NCBI RefSeq assembly: GCF_017315735.1
Contig: NZ_JAFLRK010000032.1
Coordinates: 1 to 40,165 of the forward strand
Source: Paracoccus shandongensis
Lineage (GTDB): Bacteria; Pseudomonadota; Alphaproteobacteria; Rhodobacterales; Rhodobacteraceae
Direction: 5' to 3'
Length of the DNA stretch: 40,165 bases
The notes beneath the pieces were generated by a model, which ran no database searches, was not told where the DNA came from, and saw nothing but the letters and a program-made list of their open reading frames with translations. Positions 1-16,932 of the stretch are shown here, one piece after another (the stretch's first letter is position 1; every line of letters starts with the position of its first letter). Both the position numbers and the translations under genes were made by a program.

Positions 1-88
1 CCGTCAGCGTCGTCTTGCCGTGGTCAACGTGACCAATCGTGCCAATGTTGACGTGCGGTTTCGTCCGTTCAAACTTTGCCTTTGCCAT
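1..88 (-). CDS. tuf: Elongation factor Tu, first copy (5' end only)
   Basis: Only the first 29 codons are inside the window; the gene runs off the left edge. They encode [19 protein letters not shown] followed by the start of the G1 P-loop ([10 protein letters not shown]), the GTP-binding motif of EF-Tu, which delivers aminoacyl-tRNA to the ribosome. The start has a good Shine-Dalgarno (AAGGAG) about 8 nt upstream. It follows fusA in the classical rpsL-rpsG-fusA-tuf order. All 88 visible bases are identical to the 5' end of the second copy at 31845-31932, and identity stops immediately upstream of the ATG. Confidence 0.97.
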
Positions 89-110
89 GGTCTGGCTCCT
101 TTATAGTGAC

Positions 111-167
111 GGTGCGTGCAAGCACGCACCCTACGAGGGTGGTAGGGTGCGTGGTTTCCCACGCACC
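111..167. repeat. Paired palindromic repeat (REP/BIME-like) between fusA and tuf
   Basis: Two hairpins lie back to back. The first is GGTGCGTGC/GCACGCACC (111-130, 2-nt centre) and the second GGTGCGTGG/CCACGCACC (146-167, 4-nt loop), joined by CCTACGAGGGTGGTAGG. The same core recurs in pairs at 10228-10282 and 30684-30740. The arrangement resembles a bacterial interspersed mosaic element of REP sequences. It fills almost all of the fusA-tuf spacer, so it would be transcribed as stable hairpins in the operon mRNA. There is no T-run, so it is not an obvious intrinsic terminator. Confidence 0.8.
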
Positions 168-171
168 GCCC

Positions 172-2295
172 TTATGCGTATTTCTTCTGGATCTCGTCCG
201 AGATGTTCTGCGGCACGGCCTCGTAATGGTCGAACTGCATCGTGAACACCGCGCGGCCCGAGGACATCGAGCGCAGGTTGTTGATATAGCCGAACATGTT
301 GGCCAGCGGCACGAAGGCGTCGATGACGTTCGCGTTGCCGCGCGAGTCCTGCCCGCGGACCATGCCGCGGCGGCTGGTCAGGTCGCCGATGATCGAACCC
401 GTGTATTCCTCGGGCGTCACCACCTCGACCTTCATGATCGGTTCCAACAGCTTCGCACCGGCCTTGCGCAGACCTTCGCGCATGGCAGCGCGCGAGGCGA
501 TCTCGAAGGCCAGGACCGAGGAGTCGACATCGTGGAACGCGCCGTCGATCAGCGCGACCTTGAAGTCGATCACCGGGAAGCCCGCCAGCGGACCCGAGTC
601 CATCACCGACTTGATGCCCTTTTCGACGCCCGGAATGTATTCCTTGGGCACCGCGCCGCCGACGATCTTGGATTCGAACGAGTAGCCCTCGCCCGGCTCG
701 GTCGGGTTGATCTGCAGCTTCACGCGCGCGAACTGGCCGGTGCCGCCGGTCTGTTTCTTGTGCGTGTAGTCGATCTCGGCCGGCTGGCTGATGGTTTCGC
801 GGTAAGCCACCTGCGGGGCGCCGATATTCGCCTCGACCTTGAACTCGCGCTTCATGCGGTCGACCAGGATGTCGAGGTGAAGTTCGCCCATGCCCTTCAT
901 GATGGTCTGGCCCGATTCCAGATCGGTCTCGACGCGGAAGGACGGGTCTTCGGCGGCCAGGCGCTGAAGGGCAAGGCCCATCTTTTCCTGGTCGGCCTTG
1001 GACTTGGGTTCCACGGCGATCTCGATCACGGGATCGGGGAAGGTCATGGTTTCCAGGACCACCGGCTTGGCGGGATCGCACAGCGTGTCGCCCGTGGTGG
1101 TTTCCTTCAGGCCCGCCAGCGCGATGATGTCGCCCGCGAAGGCTTCGTCGATTTCCTCGCGGTTGATGGCGTGCATCATCATCATGCGGCCCACGCGCTC
1201 GCGCTTGCCCTTGGTCGCGTTCAGCATCTGGTCGCCCTTCTTGAGCTGGCCAGAATAGATCCGCGTGAAGGTCAGCGAGCCCACGAAGGGGTCGTTCATG
1301 ATCTTGAACGCCAGGCCCGAGAAGGGCTGCGCGTCATCGGCCGAACGCTCGATGTTGCGGGTTTCCGTCTCGTCGCCGGGAGCGAAGCCCATCAGCGCGG
1401 GCACGTCCAGCGGCGAAGGCAGGAAGTCGATGACCGAGTTCAGCAGCGGCTGCACGCCCTTGTTCTTGAAGGCGGAACCGGCGGTGACCGGGAAGAAGGA
1501 CAGCGACAGCGTGCCCTTGCGGATCAGCGCGCGCAGGGTCGCCTCGTCAGGCTCGTTGCCTTCCAGATAGGCTTCCATGGCCGCGTCGTCCTGTTCGACG
1601 ACCAGTTCGAGCAGGTTCATGCGCCATTCGGCGGCCAGATCCTTCAGCTCGTCGCGGATCGGCTGGCGGACCCAGTTGGCGCCCAGGTCTTCGCCCGTCC
1701 AGACCCATTCTTCCATCTTGATCAGGTCGACGATGCCTTCCAGCTTGTCCTCGGCGCCGATCGGCAAGGCGATCGGGCAGGGGGTGCCGCCGGTGCGGTC
1801 CTTGATCATGCGGACGCAGTTGAAGAAGTCCGCGCCGATCTTGTCCATCTTGTTGACGAACACGATCCGCGGAACCTTGTAGCGGTCGGCCTGCCGCCAG
1901 ACGGTCTCGGTCTGCGGCTCGACCCCGGCGTTGGCGTCCAGCAGGCAGATCGCGCCGTCCAGCACGGCCAGCGAACGCTCGACCTCGATGGTGAAGTCCA
2001 CGTGGCCCGGCGTGTCGATGATGTTGAAGCGGTACTTGGTGTCCGAAGTCCCGTCGGTGGTCGGGTCTTCCTGGCGCTGCCAGAACGTGGTGGTCGCGGC
2101 AGACGTGATCGTGATGCCGCGTTCCTGTTCCTGTTCCATCCAGTCCATGGTGGACGCACCCTCGTGGGTTTCGCCCATCTTGTGGTTCTTGCCCGTGTAG
2201 AAAAGGATGCGCTCGGTCGTGGTCGTCTTGCCGGCATCGATGTGGGCCATGATGCCGAAGTTGCGATAACGCTGAAGCTGATATTCGCGTGCCAT
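172..2295 (-). CDS. fusA: Translation elongation factor G
   Basis: A 707-residue EF-G, the usual length. It is the ribosomal translocase GTPase. The G1 motif AHIDAGKT is at residues 17-24, the switch II DTPGH at 94-98 and the base-specificity NKMD at 148-151, followed by domains II-V through to the C-terminus. The start at 2295 gives the standard N-terminus [20 protein letters not shown]. It lies 18 nt downstream of rpsG, consistent with the str operon rpsL-rpsG-fusA-tuf. Nothing looks truncated. Confidence 0.98.
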   Translation of the reverse strand: MAREYQLQRYRNFGIMAHIDAGKTTTTERILFYTGKNHKMGETHEGASTMDWMEQEQERGITITSAATTTFWQRQEDPTTDGTSDTKYRFNIIDTPGHVDFTIEVERSLAVLDGAICLLDANAGVEPQTETVWRQADRYKVPRIVFVNKMDKIGADFFNCVRMIKDRTGGTPCPIALPIGAEDKLEGIVDLIKMEEWVWTGEDLGANWVRQPIRDELKDLAAEWRMNLLELVVEQDDAAMEAYLEGNEPDEATLRALIRKGTLSLSFFPVTAGSAFKNKGVQPLLNSVIDFLPSPLDVPALMGFAPGDETETRNIERSADDAQPFSGLAFKIMNDPFVGSLTFTRIYSGQLKKGDQMLNATKGKRERVGRMMMMHAINREEIDEAFAGDIIALAGLKETTTGDTLCDPAKPVVLETMTFPDPVIEIAVEPKSKADQEKMGLALQRLAAEDPSFRVETDLESGQTIMKGMGELHLDILVDRMKREFKVEANIGAPQVAYRETISQPAEIDYTHKKQTGGTGQFARVKLQINPTEPGEGYSFESKIVGGAVPKEYIPGVEKGIKSVMDSGPLAGFPVIDFKVALIDGAFHDVDSSVLAFEIASRAAMREGLRKAGAKLLEPIMKVEVVTPEEYTGSIIGDLTSRRGMVRGQDSRGNANVIDAFVPLANMFGYINNLRSMSSGRAVFTMQFDHYEAVPQNISDEIQKKYA

Positions 2296-2313
2296 GGTCT
2301 GGATCCTTTCGCC

Positions 2314-2796
<483 letters not shown>

Positions 2797-3168
2797 TTAT
2801 TTCGGACGCTTGGCGCCGTATTTCGAACGACGCTGGCGACGATCCTTGACGCCCTGGGTATCCAGCACACCGCGCAGGATGTGGTAACGGACACCCGGAA
2901 GGTCTTTCACGCGGCCGCCGCGGATCAGCACGACGCTGTGTTCCTGCAGGTTGTGCTTTTCGCCCGGAATATAGGAAATGACCTCGAAGCCGTTGGTCAG
3001 CCGCACCTTGGCGACCTTCCGCATGGCGGAGTTCGGTTTCTTCGGCGTCGTGGTATAGACGCGCGTGCAGACGCCGCGCTTCTGCGGGCAGCCCTGAAGG
3101 TGCTGCGACTTCGAGCGCTGCACCTTGGGCTGCCGCGGCTTGCGGATCAGCTGTTGGATCGTAGGCAT
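2797..3168 (-). CDS. rpsL: 30S ribosomal protein S12
   Basis: A 123-residue S12, a decoding-centre protein. The segments [13 protein letters not shown] (Lys43) and [13 protein letters not shown] (Lys88, Asp89) are intact. The two lysines whose substitution causes streptomycin resistance in other bacteria are therefore wild type, and Asp89 is the residue methylthiolated in E. coli. It is the first gene of rpsL-rpsG-fusA-tuf; a strong promoter lies about 200 nt upstream. Confidence 0.98.
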   Translation of the reverse strand: MPTIQQLIRKPRQPKVQRSKSQHLQGCPQKRGVCTRVYTTTPKKPNSAMRKVAKVRLTNGFEVISYIPGEKHNLQEHSVVLIRGGRVKDLPGVRYHILRGVLDTQGVKDRRQRRSKYGAKRPK

Positions 3169-3378
3169 TCGGTTCCCCGTCTTGCTCTGTCAATACTCGC
3201 AACCGGCCGGTTGCGCCGCTTCTCGACGGCATTCCACGCGAATCGTGAAATGCCAAACCCATCCGGCCCCGGTTTTCCGAGGAGGACGGGAAAATTCCAG
3301 AGGATCGGGGCAATTGCTGGCCCGGATCGTGACCATGAAAAGGTTCTGGTCCCGGACGGTTTCCCGCCGGGTGAGCGG

Positions 3379-3407
3379 CGTATAAGGGGAATCGCCGGGG
3401 GTGTCAA
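3379..3407 (-). promoter_or_regulatory. Promoter of the rpsL-rpsG-fusA-tuf operon
   Basis: On the minus strand TTGACA (3407-3402) and TATACG (3384-3379) are separated by exactly 17 nt, a near-consensus housekeeping sigma-factor promoter. A start near 3372 would give a leader of about 200 nt before rpsL. The -35 box lies just beyond the stop codon of the upstream rhamnosyltransferase-like gene, so the str operon does not depend on read-through from it. Confidence 0.7.
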
Positions 3408-3419
3408 CATGACCGCCCG

Positions 3420-4235
3420 TCAGCTGGCCGCGCGGGCCAGCCTGTCCAGGTCGGCGCGCGCCAGCCCGAAGTGGCGGGCCAGCTGGCGGTCCAGGTCCGC
3501 CTCCTCGATCTGCCAGGGGATGCCCGGGCCCATGTCGCCGGAATCGCTGTCGGCATGGATGGACCGGATGAACATCAAGGGCCGCGTGACCGCCACCCCT
3601 GGCATCCACAAGGGCAGCTTGGTGTGGTTGAAGTGCAGCGCGGTCTGCGGCTGGTCGGGGGGCAGGAAGATCGTCAGGGCCACGCCCATGTTGTGGGCGA
3701 TGCGCGGGACGAACTGCGCCCCCCCTGCCCCGGCCCGCAGCATCAGCCCGCGCGAATGATCCAGCGACAGCCACCCTTCGCTGCGCCACAGCCCCTTGAC
3801 CTGGCCAAAGTCCCGGCGGGCCGCCGCGACATAATCCAGCGCCACGGCATCGTCGTCGTCGTGGCGGAAATGCCCCACCACATCCGCCCGGGGATCGACA
3901 TGGGGGGCTATGGCGGCGCGGCAGGCCTCCAGGTGCCGCTCCATCGGCGGGACCAGTTCCAGCCGCATCTGCGGCGTACCGGCCACCAGGTCGCGCAGCT
4001 GCGACAGCCAGGGCTCGGGCAGGTCGGGGCCGGTCATGATGACCAGCGTGAAGTCAGGATCGGTCTGCGCCAACCAGCCGGGCAGCGCCAGGGTGGTGAA
4101 CCACAGCCAGCGGCGGGCCAGCCGGTCGGGGTCATAGAGAAAGGCGCGGCGTTCGGCGACGGAGGCATGGTCCTTTTGATAGCCGCGCAGGCCCACATAG
4201 GAAAACCGGCACAATCCCAGCATCTGCACGCGCAT
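3420..4235 (-). CDS. Putative rhamnosyltransferase-family glycosyltransferase
   Basis: A 271-residue protein beginning MRVQMLGLCRFSYVG. It resembles the 'putative rhamnosyl transferase' family (PF11316, from memory) in its N-terminal LCRFSYVG, the FTLVIMTGPDLPEPW stretch and an acidic cluster FRHDDDDAVALDY near residue 110 that would serve as the sugar-nucleotide/metal DxD-type site. The start was chosen because ATG overlaps the stop of the upstream DMT transporter gene (TGATG), indicating translational coupling. The pair sits between rpoC and rpsL, an insertion into the usual rpoC-rpsL junction. The sugar transferred and the acceptor cannot be deduced. Confidence 0.7.
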   Translation of the reverse strand: MRVQMLGLCRFSYVGLRGYQKDHASVAERRAFLYDPDRLARRWLWFTTLALPGWLAQTDPDFTLVIMTGPDLPEPWLSQLRDLVAGTPQMRLELVPPMERHLEACRAAIAPHVDPRADVVGHFRHDDDDAVALDYVAAARRDFGQVKGLWRSEGWLSLDHSRGLMLRAGAGGAQFVPRIAHNMGVALTIFLPPDQPQTALHFNHTKLPLWMPGVAVTRPLMFIRSIHADSDSGDMGPGIPWQIEEADLDRQLARHFGLARADLDRLARAAS

Positions 4236-5188
4236 CAGCGGACCTTTCCGATCTGCGCCTCGCGCCAGATGGTATAGGTGCCCGCCGCGACCACCAGCCC
4301 CGATCCCGCCCAGGTCCACAGGTCGGGCCATTCGCCAAAGACCACCAGCCCCATCAGGATCGCCACCAGCAGCGAGGTATAGCGGAACGGCGCGACATAG
4401 GAGATCTCGCCCACCCGCATGGATGCGACGGCGGTGACATAGCCCACCGTCAGGAAGGCCGCACCCAGGGCCAGCAGCAGGATCTGCGCCAGGCTGGGCA
4501 TCGCCCATCCCTGCCCCAGGCTGATGACAAGGCCCGACAGCATCACCCCCGTCGCCGCATAGAAGGCGACCGTGGCCGAACTGATGTCGCGCCCGAAGCC
4601 GCGCGTCGCCAGGTCGCGCAGGGCGACCATGGCCATGGCGCCGACGGCCACCACGGCCCAGGGGCCGAAGACCTCGCCCCCCGGGCGCAGGATCAGCAGC
4701 ACGCCCCCGAAGCCTGCGATCACCGCGCCGATGCGCCGCCAGCCCAGGGTCTCGCCAAAGAACAGCGCGGCCGCGACCATGACCACCAGCGGCAGCGCCT
4801 GCATGATGGCGGACAGGTCGCCCATCGCCATGTGCTGCAAGGCGTTCAGGAACAGGATGGTCGAGGCGATCTCTCCCACCATGCGCCAGGCCATCGGGCG
4901 GCGGGCGCCTGGCGGGATGCGCAGCGAAAGCCCGCCCAACCGGGGCGCCACGACCGCGATGAAGACCATCACGAACAGCCCGCGCAGGGTGATCGCCTGA
5001 TAGAGCGGCAGATCCTGGGCCACGAACTTCATCACCGTGTCGTTCAGGCCGAAGGTCACCATGCACAGCGTCATGATGCCCGCCCCGCGCAGGTTGTCGC
5101 CCGGCTGGTGCGTCAGCGGCCGGACCGAGGCGGGCCGGACGCGCCGGGACTGGGACAGGATCGGGGTGCGCATGGCAGGGTTCACCAA
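4235..5188 (-). CDS. EamA/DMT-superfamily membrane transporter
   Basis: A 317-residue protein with about ten hydrophobic segments arranged as two EamA halves (roughly residues 35-170 and 185-310). Examples are IMTLCMVTFGLNDTVMKF at the start and YVAPFRYTSLLVAILMGLVVFGEW in the second half, typical of RhaT/EamA drug/metabolite exporters of the inner membrane. The substrate is unknown. The longest frame starts at TTG (5188). An in-frame ATG at 5173 (MRTPILSQS) is a plausible alternative, and neither has a strong Shine-Dalgarno. It is translationally coupled to the downstream rhamnosyltransferase-like gene, and a UreI/AmiS-type gene is divergent upstream. Confidence 0.85.
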   Translation of the reverse strand: MVNPAMRTPILSQSRRVRPASVRPLTHQPGDNLRGAGIMTLCMVTFGLNDTVMKFVAQDLPLYQAITLRGLFVMVFIAVVAPRLGGLSLRIPPGARRPMAWRMVGEIASTILFLNALQHMAMGDLSAIMQALPLVVMVAAALFFGETLGWRRIGAVIAGFGGVLLILRPGGEVFGPWAVVAVGAMAMVALRDLATRGFGRDISSATVAFYAATGVMLSGLVISLGQGWAMPSLAQILLLALGAAFLTVGYVTAVASMRVGEISYVAPFRYTSLLVAILMGLVVFGEWPDLWTWAGSGLVVAAGTYTIWREAQIGKVR

Positions 5189-5386
5189 CGGAAGGGTGCT
5201 TTCCGGTTAGGCATTGGCGATCCATGGGGCAAGCAGATTTTTCACGTTGCGCAAGCCCTCATGCGGCGACACATTTTAAACGTCTGCGATATTCTGTTTG
5301 GCAGGGTTTTCCCCTCACCCCCGTTCAGGCCTTGCCCTAAGGCAGGCCTGCGGCCCTGCATCGGCGGGGTGACCGGACGGGAAACC

Positions 5387-5893
5387 ATGATGCTGCTTCC
5401 GCTTTCGCTTCTTTTCGTCGGCGCGGTGCTGACGCTCAACGGGTTGTGGATGATGAACCGCATCGCGGACCGGGAGATCGTGGTCATCAACCTTGCCACG
5501 GCCTTCATCACCGCAACCGTCGCGATCCTGTCCATGGCCGGGGCCGACACGCCGCAAGCCGTCAAGGGCGCCGCGCTGACGCTGCTGTTCAGCCTGACCT
5601 ATCTGTGGGTGGGGATGAACCGGCTGACGGGGTCCGACGGGCGTGGACTGGGCTGGTTCAGCCTTTTCGTGGCGATCTCGGTCCTGCCAGAGGCCATCGC
5701 CACGCTGCGCCACGCCCCGGACGCGATGGCGCTGTGGCTGGGCCTGTGCTGGATCGGGTGGGCGGGGCTATGGCTTTTGTATTTTCTTCTGCTGGCGCTT
5801 CGCTGGCCGCTGGAACGGACCACTGCGGCAGCCACCCTGGCCAGCGGCGTGCTGACCGCATGGCTGCCCGCCTTGGCCATGCTTTACGCCTGA
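5387..5893 (+). CDS. UreI/AmiS-family urea/amide channel
   Basis: A 168-residue, very hydrophobic protein. It matches the Helicobacter UreI / AmiS pattern: LLFVGAVLTLNGLWMM at the N-terminus, LLFSLTYLWVGMNRL in the middle, GWFSLFVAISVLPEAI, then WIGWAGLWLLYF and GVLTAWLPALAMLYA at the C-terminus, giving about six membrane helices. The family conducts urea or short amides through the inner membrane. The start at 5387 has GGACGGGAAA just upstream; a second ATG follows immediately. No urease or amidase gene is in the window, so it is an orphan here. It is convergent with rpoC and shares the hairpin at 5916-5937. Confidence 0.8.
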   Translation: MMLLPLSLLFVGAVLTLNGLWMMNRIADREIVVINLATAFITATVAILSMAGADTPQAVKGAALTLLFSLTYLWVGMNRLTGSDGRGLGWFSLFVAISVLPEAIATLRHAPDAMALWLGLCWIGWAGLWLLYFLLLALRWPLERTTAAATLASGVLTAWLPALAMLYA

Positions 5894-5911
5894 GGCACCT
5901 TCCGGAATGGC

Positions 5912-5937
5912 AAAAGGCCCGGCATTTCTGCCGGGCC
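5912..5937 (-). terminator. Intrinsic terminator of the rpoBC transcript (shared with the UreI-like gene)
   Basis: A perfect 9-bp stem GGCCCGGCA/TGCCGGGCC with a 4-nt loop (5916-5937). On the minus strand the stem is followed by TTTTG, so it terminates rpoC. On the plus strand the tail is TTCGCG, giving at most weak termination of the convergent UreI-like gene. Confidence 0.8.
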
Positions 5938-5959
5938 TTCGCGTGTCATTCAGGGGCGA

Positions 5960-10192
<4,233 letters not shown>

Positions 10193-10227
10193 TCTTTTTT
10201 CCTAATGAAAGGGCGCGGGGGAGAGGC

Positions 10228-10282
10228 GGTGCGTGAAGATCACGCACCCTACGGCATGGTAGGGTGCGTGCTTGCACGCACC
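10228..10282. repeat. Paired palindromic repeat (REP/BIME-like) between rpoB and rpoC
   Basis: Two inverted repeats share the core seen at 111-167: GGTGCGTG/CACGCACC (10228-10248, 5-nt loop) and GGTGCGTGC/GCACGCACC (10263-10282, 2-nt centre), joined by CTACGGCATGGTAGG. The element ends one base before the rpoB stop codon and lies inside an operon that must be co-transcribed. It may therefore act on mRNA stability or rpoC/rpoB dosage rather than as a terminator (inference). Confidence 0.8.
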
Positions 10283-10283
10283 G

Positions 10284-14429
<4,146 letters not shown>

Positions 14430-14504
14430 GCGGTTGACTTCCCCTTCAAACACGTCATGCGCCGGCACGCCCGGGATGGCGTGCAGCGCAGGGTTGTCGG
14501 TCAC

Positions 14505-14678
14505 TTCGGCTCAATACCAGGGGCGCTTCCCACAGCGCCCCACCCGAACCAGAATGCTGACCCTACAAAGGCCCGCGAACGGGACTTGGTACGAGCAGCA
14601 GCGTATCGCCCGAGCGTCCGTATATGGGGCAGGACGCCTGAAAGCACAACCGCAGAAACGAATCGCAAGCGCGAAGAT
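14505..14678 (-). promoter_or_regulatory. rpoB upstream region with hairpin
   Basis: A 174-nt region between the inserted glycosyltransferase gene and rpoB. A perfect 8-bp stem GGGGCGCT/AGCGCCCC with a 6-nt loop lies at 14520-14541. On the minus strand TATACG, the same hexamer as the -10 of the rpsL promoter, occurs in the distal half of the region, but with only a poorly spaced TTGTGC upstream, so promoter activity is a guess. The region either carries an rpoBC promoter or is a leader of a long rplJL-rpoBC transcript. Confidence 0.35.
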
Positions 14679-15710
14679 TTAGCATACTGGGGTGCGGGCA
14701 CAAGACCTGGAGAGGCTTTCGAAAACGTGGGTCAACTCCTTTTGCTGCGCGGCAGGACTGTAGCGCGCCCTGATCTCGCTTGCGCCAAGACTGGCCATCG
14801 CATCCAGCCGCCGGGGATCGCTGCGGTACTCGGAAACCATATCCTCGACCTTGTGCAGGAATTGCGGCAGATTTCCATCCGGAATCGGGAAGGACCATTG
14901 CGGATCGAAGAACTCGTCTCCTCCACCCCCGGTAAAGCCGACCACCAGGCACCCTGCCGCCATGGCCTCGGCCGGGGGCAAGCCGAATCCCTCATTCTCG
15001 GAAAAGGACAGAAAGATGCGGGCCCTTCCAAGAATGGCAGCCACTTCGGAAAGCGGCATCCCGTCGATTGGCTGCAGTTGATAGTCGGAAACCTGTCCCC
15101 GGTCCTTCAGCGACCTCACAAGCAGTTCAACATCGTCGGGCCGACGCCGGGGCATGTAGGCAATGATGTTTTCCTTAGGTCCTGGCCGGAACAGGGTCGT
15201 GTCTATGGCCAGGGGCACCTTGTGCAGCGGCGACAGATTCATCAGGCGCGCGAAGCCCAGGCAAATCTCGGACACGGCAATCACGGCGCAAAAGCGTGCC
15301 GGATCCCATGCGAGCCGCTTCTTCCTTTCCTTGAGCCAGACATAGGCCTGCACAAGAAGAACAAGTTTGTGACGGGGAAAGGCCGCAGGCAGCCAGGGCG
15401 CCGAATATTCCGGCACAACAATTATGTCGTCATCCCGAAGGTTCAAGACCTTCGACGGTTCGGGATTTCGAAAAACAGGATTGCGCATCCTGCGCAAAAG
15501 GAAATTTCTCGCGCCAAGAACCCTGGCGACCTCGGCGGTATAAAGGATCTTGCTTGACTGAGGGCCGAACTTGTATTCGAAGCCGGGCGTTTCACAAATC
15601 GCTTCTGCCTCGAAGCCGTTCTCGCGCAGCAAACGCACCCAATCGAGAATGACGCTGACCCCACCGCAAGGGGCTGCCGTTCCAGGTATATAGAACAGAA
15701 AGCGCGCCAT
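14679..15710 (-). CDS. GT4-like glycosyltransferase inserted between rplL and rpoB
   Basis: A 343-residue glycosyltransferase with a Rossmann-like N-terminus (MARFLFYIPGTAAPCGGVSV) and a C-terminal SENEGFGLPPAEAMAAG segment. The latter is the E-x7-E type nucleotide-sugar site of GT-B, GT4-type enzymes. Donor and acceptor are unknown; it could act on surface polysaccharide or lipid. GAGGGG lies just upstream of the ATG. It is in the same direction as the operon but splits the near-universal rplL-rpoB pair. Several 60-base stretches counted by hand give about 47-62% G+C, clearly below rpoB, which suggests transfer from elsewhere. Confidence 0.85.
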   Translation of the reverse strand: MARFLFYIPGTAAPCGGVSVILDWVRLLRENGFEAEAICETPGFEYKFGPQSSKILYTAEVARVLGARNFLLRRMRNPVFRNPEPSKVLNLRDDDIIVVPEYSAPWLPAAFPRHKLVLLVQAYVWLKERKKRLAWDPARFCAVIAVSEICLGFARLMNLSPLHKVPLAIDTTLFRPGPKENIIAYMPRRRPDDVELLVRSLKDRGQVSDYQLQPIDGMPLSEVAAILGRARIFLSFSENEGFGLPPAEAMAAGCLVVGFTGGGGDEFFDPQWSFPIPDGNLPQFLHKVEDMVSEYRSDPRRLDAMASLGASEIRARYSPAAQQKELTHVFESLSRSCARTPVC

Positions 15711-15731
15711 CGCCCCTCGGAAACAGGAATA

Positions 15732-15756
15732 CGCCGCCGGACGCTGCCCGGCGGCG
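15732..15756 (-). terminator. Hairpin between rplL and the glycosyltransferase gene (attenuator candidate)
   Basis: A 9-bp perfect stem CGCCGCCGG/CCGGCGGCG with a 7-nt loop lies 13 nt after the rplL stop. On the minus strand the tail is TATTCCTGTTTCC with no T-run, so it is a weak terminator or attenuator at best. In other bacteria partial termination after rplL sets the rplL:rpoB ratio. Confidence 0.4.
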
Positions 15757-15768
15757 CAAATGCCATGA

Positions 15769-16143
15769 TTACTTCAGTTCGACCTTGGCGCCAGCCGCTT
15801 CGAGCTTTTTCTTCATGTCTTCGGCGTCGGCCTTGGAAGCGCCTTCCTTGACCTTGCCGCCGGCTTCGACCAGATCCTTGGCCTCTTTCAGGCCCAGGCC
15901 GGTGATGCCGCGCACTTCCTTGATCACGTTGATCTTGTTGGCGCCGGCTTCGACCAGGACGACGTCGAATTCGGTCTTTTCCTCGGCGGCTTCAGCCGGG
16001 CCGGCGGCCGGGCCGGCCATCATGACGGCGCCGCCGGCGGCGGGCTCGATGCCGTACTTGTCCTTCAGGATGGTCTTCAGTTCCTGGGCTTCCAGCAGGG
16101 TCAGGCCCACGATTTGTTCGGCGAGTTGGTTCAGATCAGCCAT
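15769..16143 (-). CDS. rplL: 50S ribosomal protein L7/L12
   Basis: A 124-residue acidic stalk protein. The N-terminal dimerisation/L10-binding domain ([19 protein letters not shown]) is followed by an Ala/Gly/Pro-rich hinge (about residues 36-54) and the conserved factor-binding C-terminal domain ([21 protein letters not shown]...[12 protein letters not shown]). It recruits translational GTPases to the ribosome. It is 64 nt downstream of rplJ, but its other neighbour is a glycosyltransferase instead of rpoB. Confidence 0.98.
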   Translation of the reverse strand: MADLNQLAEQIVGLTLLEAQELKTILKDKYGIEPAAGGAVMMAGPAAGPAEAAEEKTEFDVVLVEAGANKINVIKEVRGITGLGLKEAKDLVEAGGKVKEGASKADAEDMKKKLEAAGAKVELK

Positions 16144-16207
16144 TTTTCCGTTCTTTCAGTTAGGGTTCCAACGTCGGGTTTTCAGCCACACGCGGGGAGG
16201 GGGTTGC

Positions 16208-16723
16208 TTACGCAGCCTCACGTTCCTCGAGGGTCGTGAGGATGCTCGCGATGTTCGAGGCAGGCGCGCCAATGGCACCGGCGATGCTGGAAGCAGGCGC
16301 ACCGAGGCAGGACACGATCTGAGCGATCAGCTCTTCACGCGACGGCATCGAGGCGACGGCTTTCACACCGGCCGGATCCAGGGCCGAATCACCCATCGCA
16401 CCGCCCAGGATCACGAAACGATCGTTGTCCTTGGCGTATTTGTCGGCGATCCGCGCGGCAGCGGTCGGATCTTCCGAATAGGTGATCACGGTCATGCCCG
16501 TCAGGTAGTTGGCGATGCTTGCGCAAGGCTTACCTTCCAGGGCGATCTTGGCGAGCTTGTTCTTGGCCACGCGAACCGAACCGCCGGCTTCGCGCATGCG
16601 CGAGCGGAGGTCCTGCATATGTGCAACCGTCATCCCCTCGTAGTGGGCAACCACCACGACGCCAGAGCTTTCAAAGATCTGGCCGAGTTCCTCGACCAGT
16701 TGTTCTTTCTGTGCTCTATCCAC
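16208..16723 (-). CDS. rplJ: 50S ribosomal protein L10
   Basis: A 171-residue L10, the base of the L7/L12 stalk. The start is GTG at 16723 ([17 protein letters not shown]), supported by TTGGAG about 8 nt upstream and by the family length. The frame extends upstream without stops, but that part is leader sequence. The conserved [14 protein letters not shown] region and the Ala-rich C-terminal helix that carries the L12 dimers are both present. It starts an rplJL transcript separated from rplKA by a terminator. Confidence 0.96.
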   Translation of the reverse strand: MDRAQKEQLVEELGQIFESSGVVVVAHYEGMTVAHMQDLRSRMREAGGSVRVAKNKLAKIALEGKPCASIANYLTGMTVITYSEDPTAAARIADKYAKDNDRFVILGGAMGDSALDPAGVKAVASMPSREELIAQIVSCLGAPASSIAGAIGAPASNIASILTTLEEREAA

Positions 16724-16932
16724 GGTTTCACTCCAAGTTGGGGGTTTCCCCCCGGCTCTCTTTGTCCCGGCCATGACTGACCGGGGCGAGTCCGCCAAGG
16801 GACAAGATCGCCCGAAGGTGTTCCCTCGGAAAAATGCTTGTTCCCATCTCAGGCAGGAAATTAAGCTGAACGGGTCAGCACCCACCGTCTCGGACGAATC
16901 GATACGCAGGCAGATGGACACCTGCACGCGGA
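16724..16932 (-). promoter_or_regulatory. rplJL leader region
   Basis: A 209-nt gene-free region ahead of rplJ. Because rplKA ends in a strong terminator at 17391-17415, rplJL needs its own promoter here or in the remnant upstream, though I see no good -35/-10 pair. A GGGGG/CCCCC hairpin (16740-16752) lies right against the Shine-Dalgarno, and a CCCGG/CCGGG pair follows at about 16766-16783. By analogy with E. coli this could hold the L10(L12) autoregulatory site; that is inference. Confidence 0.4.

Noticed and set aside
5226..5386. Promoter or FNR-type site ahead of the UreI-like gene
   Set aside because: AT-rich words (TTTTAAA, TATTCT, TTGCGCAA) are present but no -35/-10 pair with proper spacing and no TTGAT-N4-ATCAA site could be supported.
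14430..14504. Longer RpoB start at GTG 14504
   Set aside because: The ATG at 14429 has a much better Shine-Dalgarno (AAGGGGAAG) and matches the family N-terminus; the upstream 25 codons look like leader.
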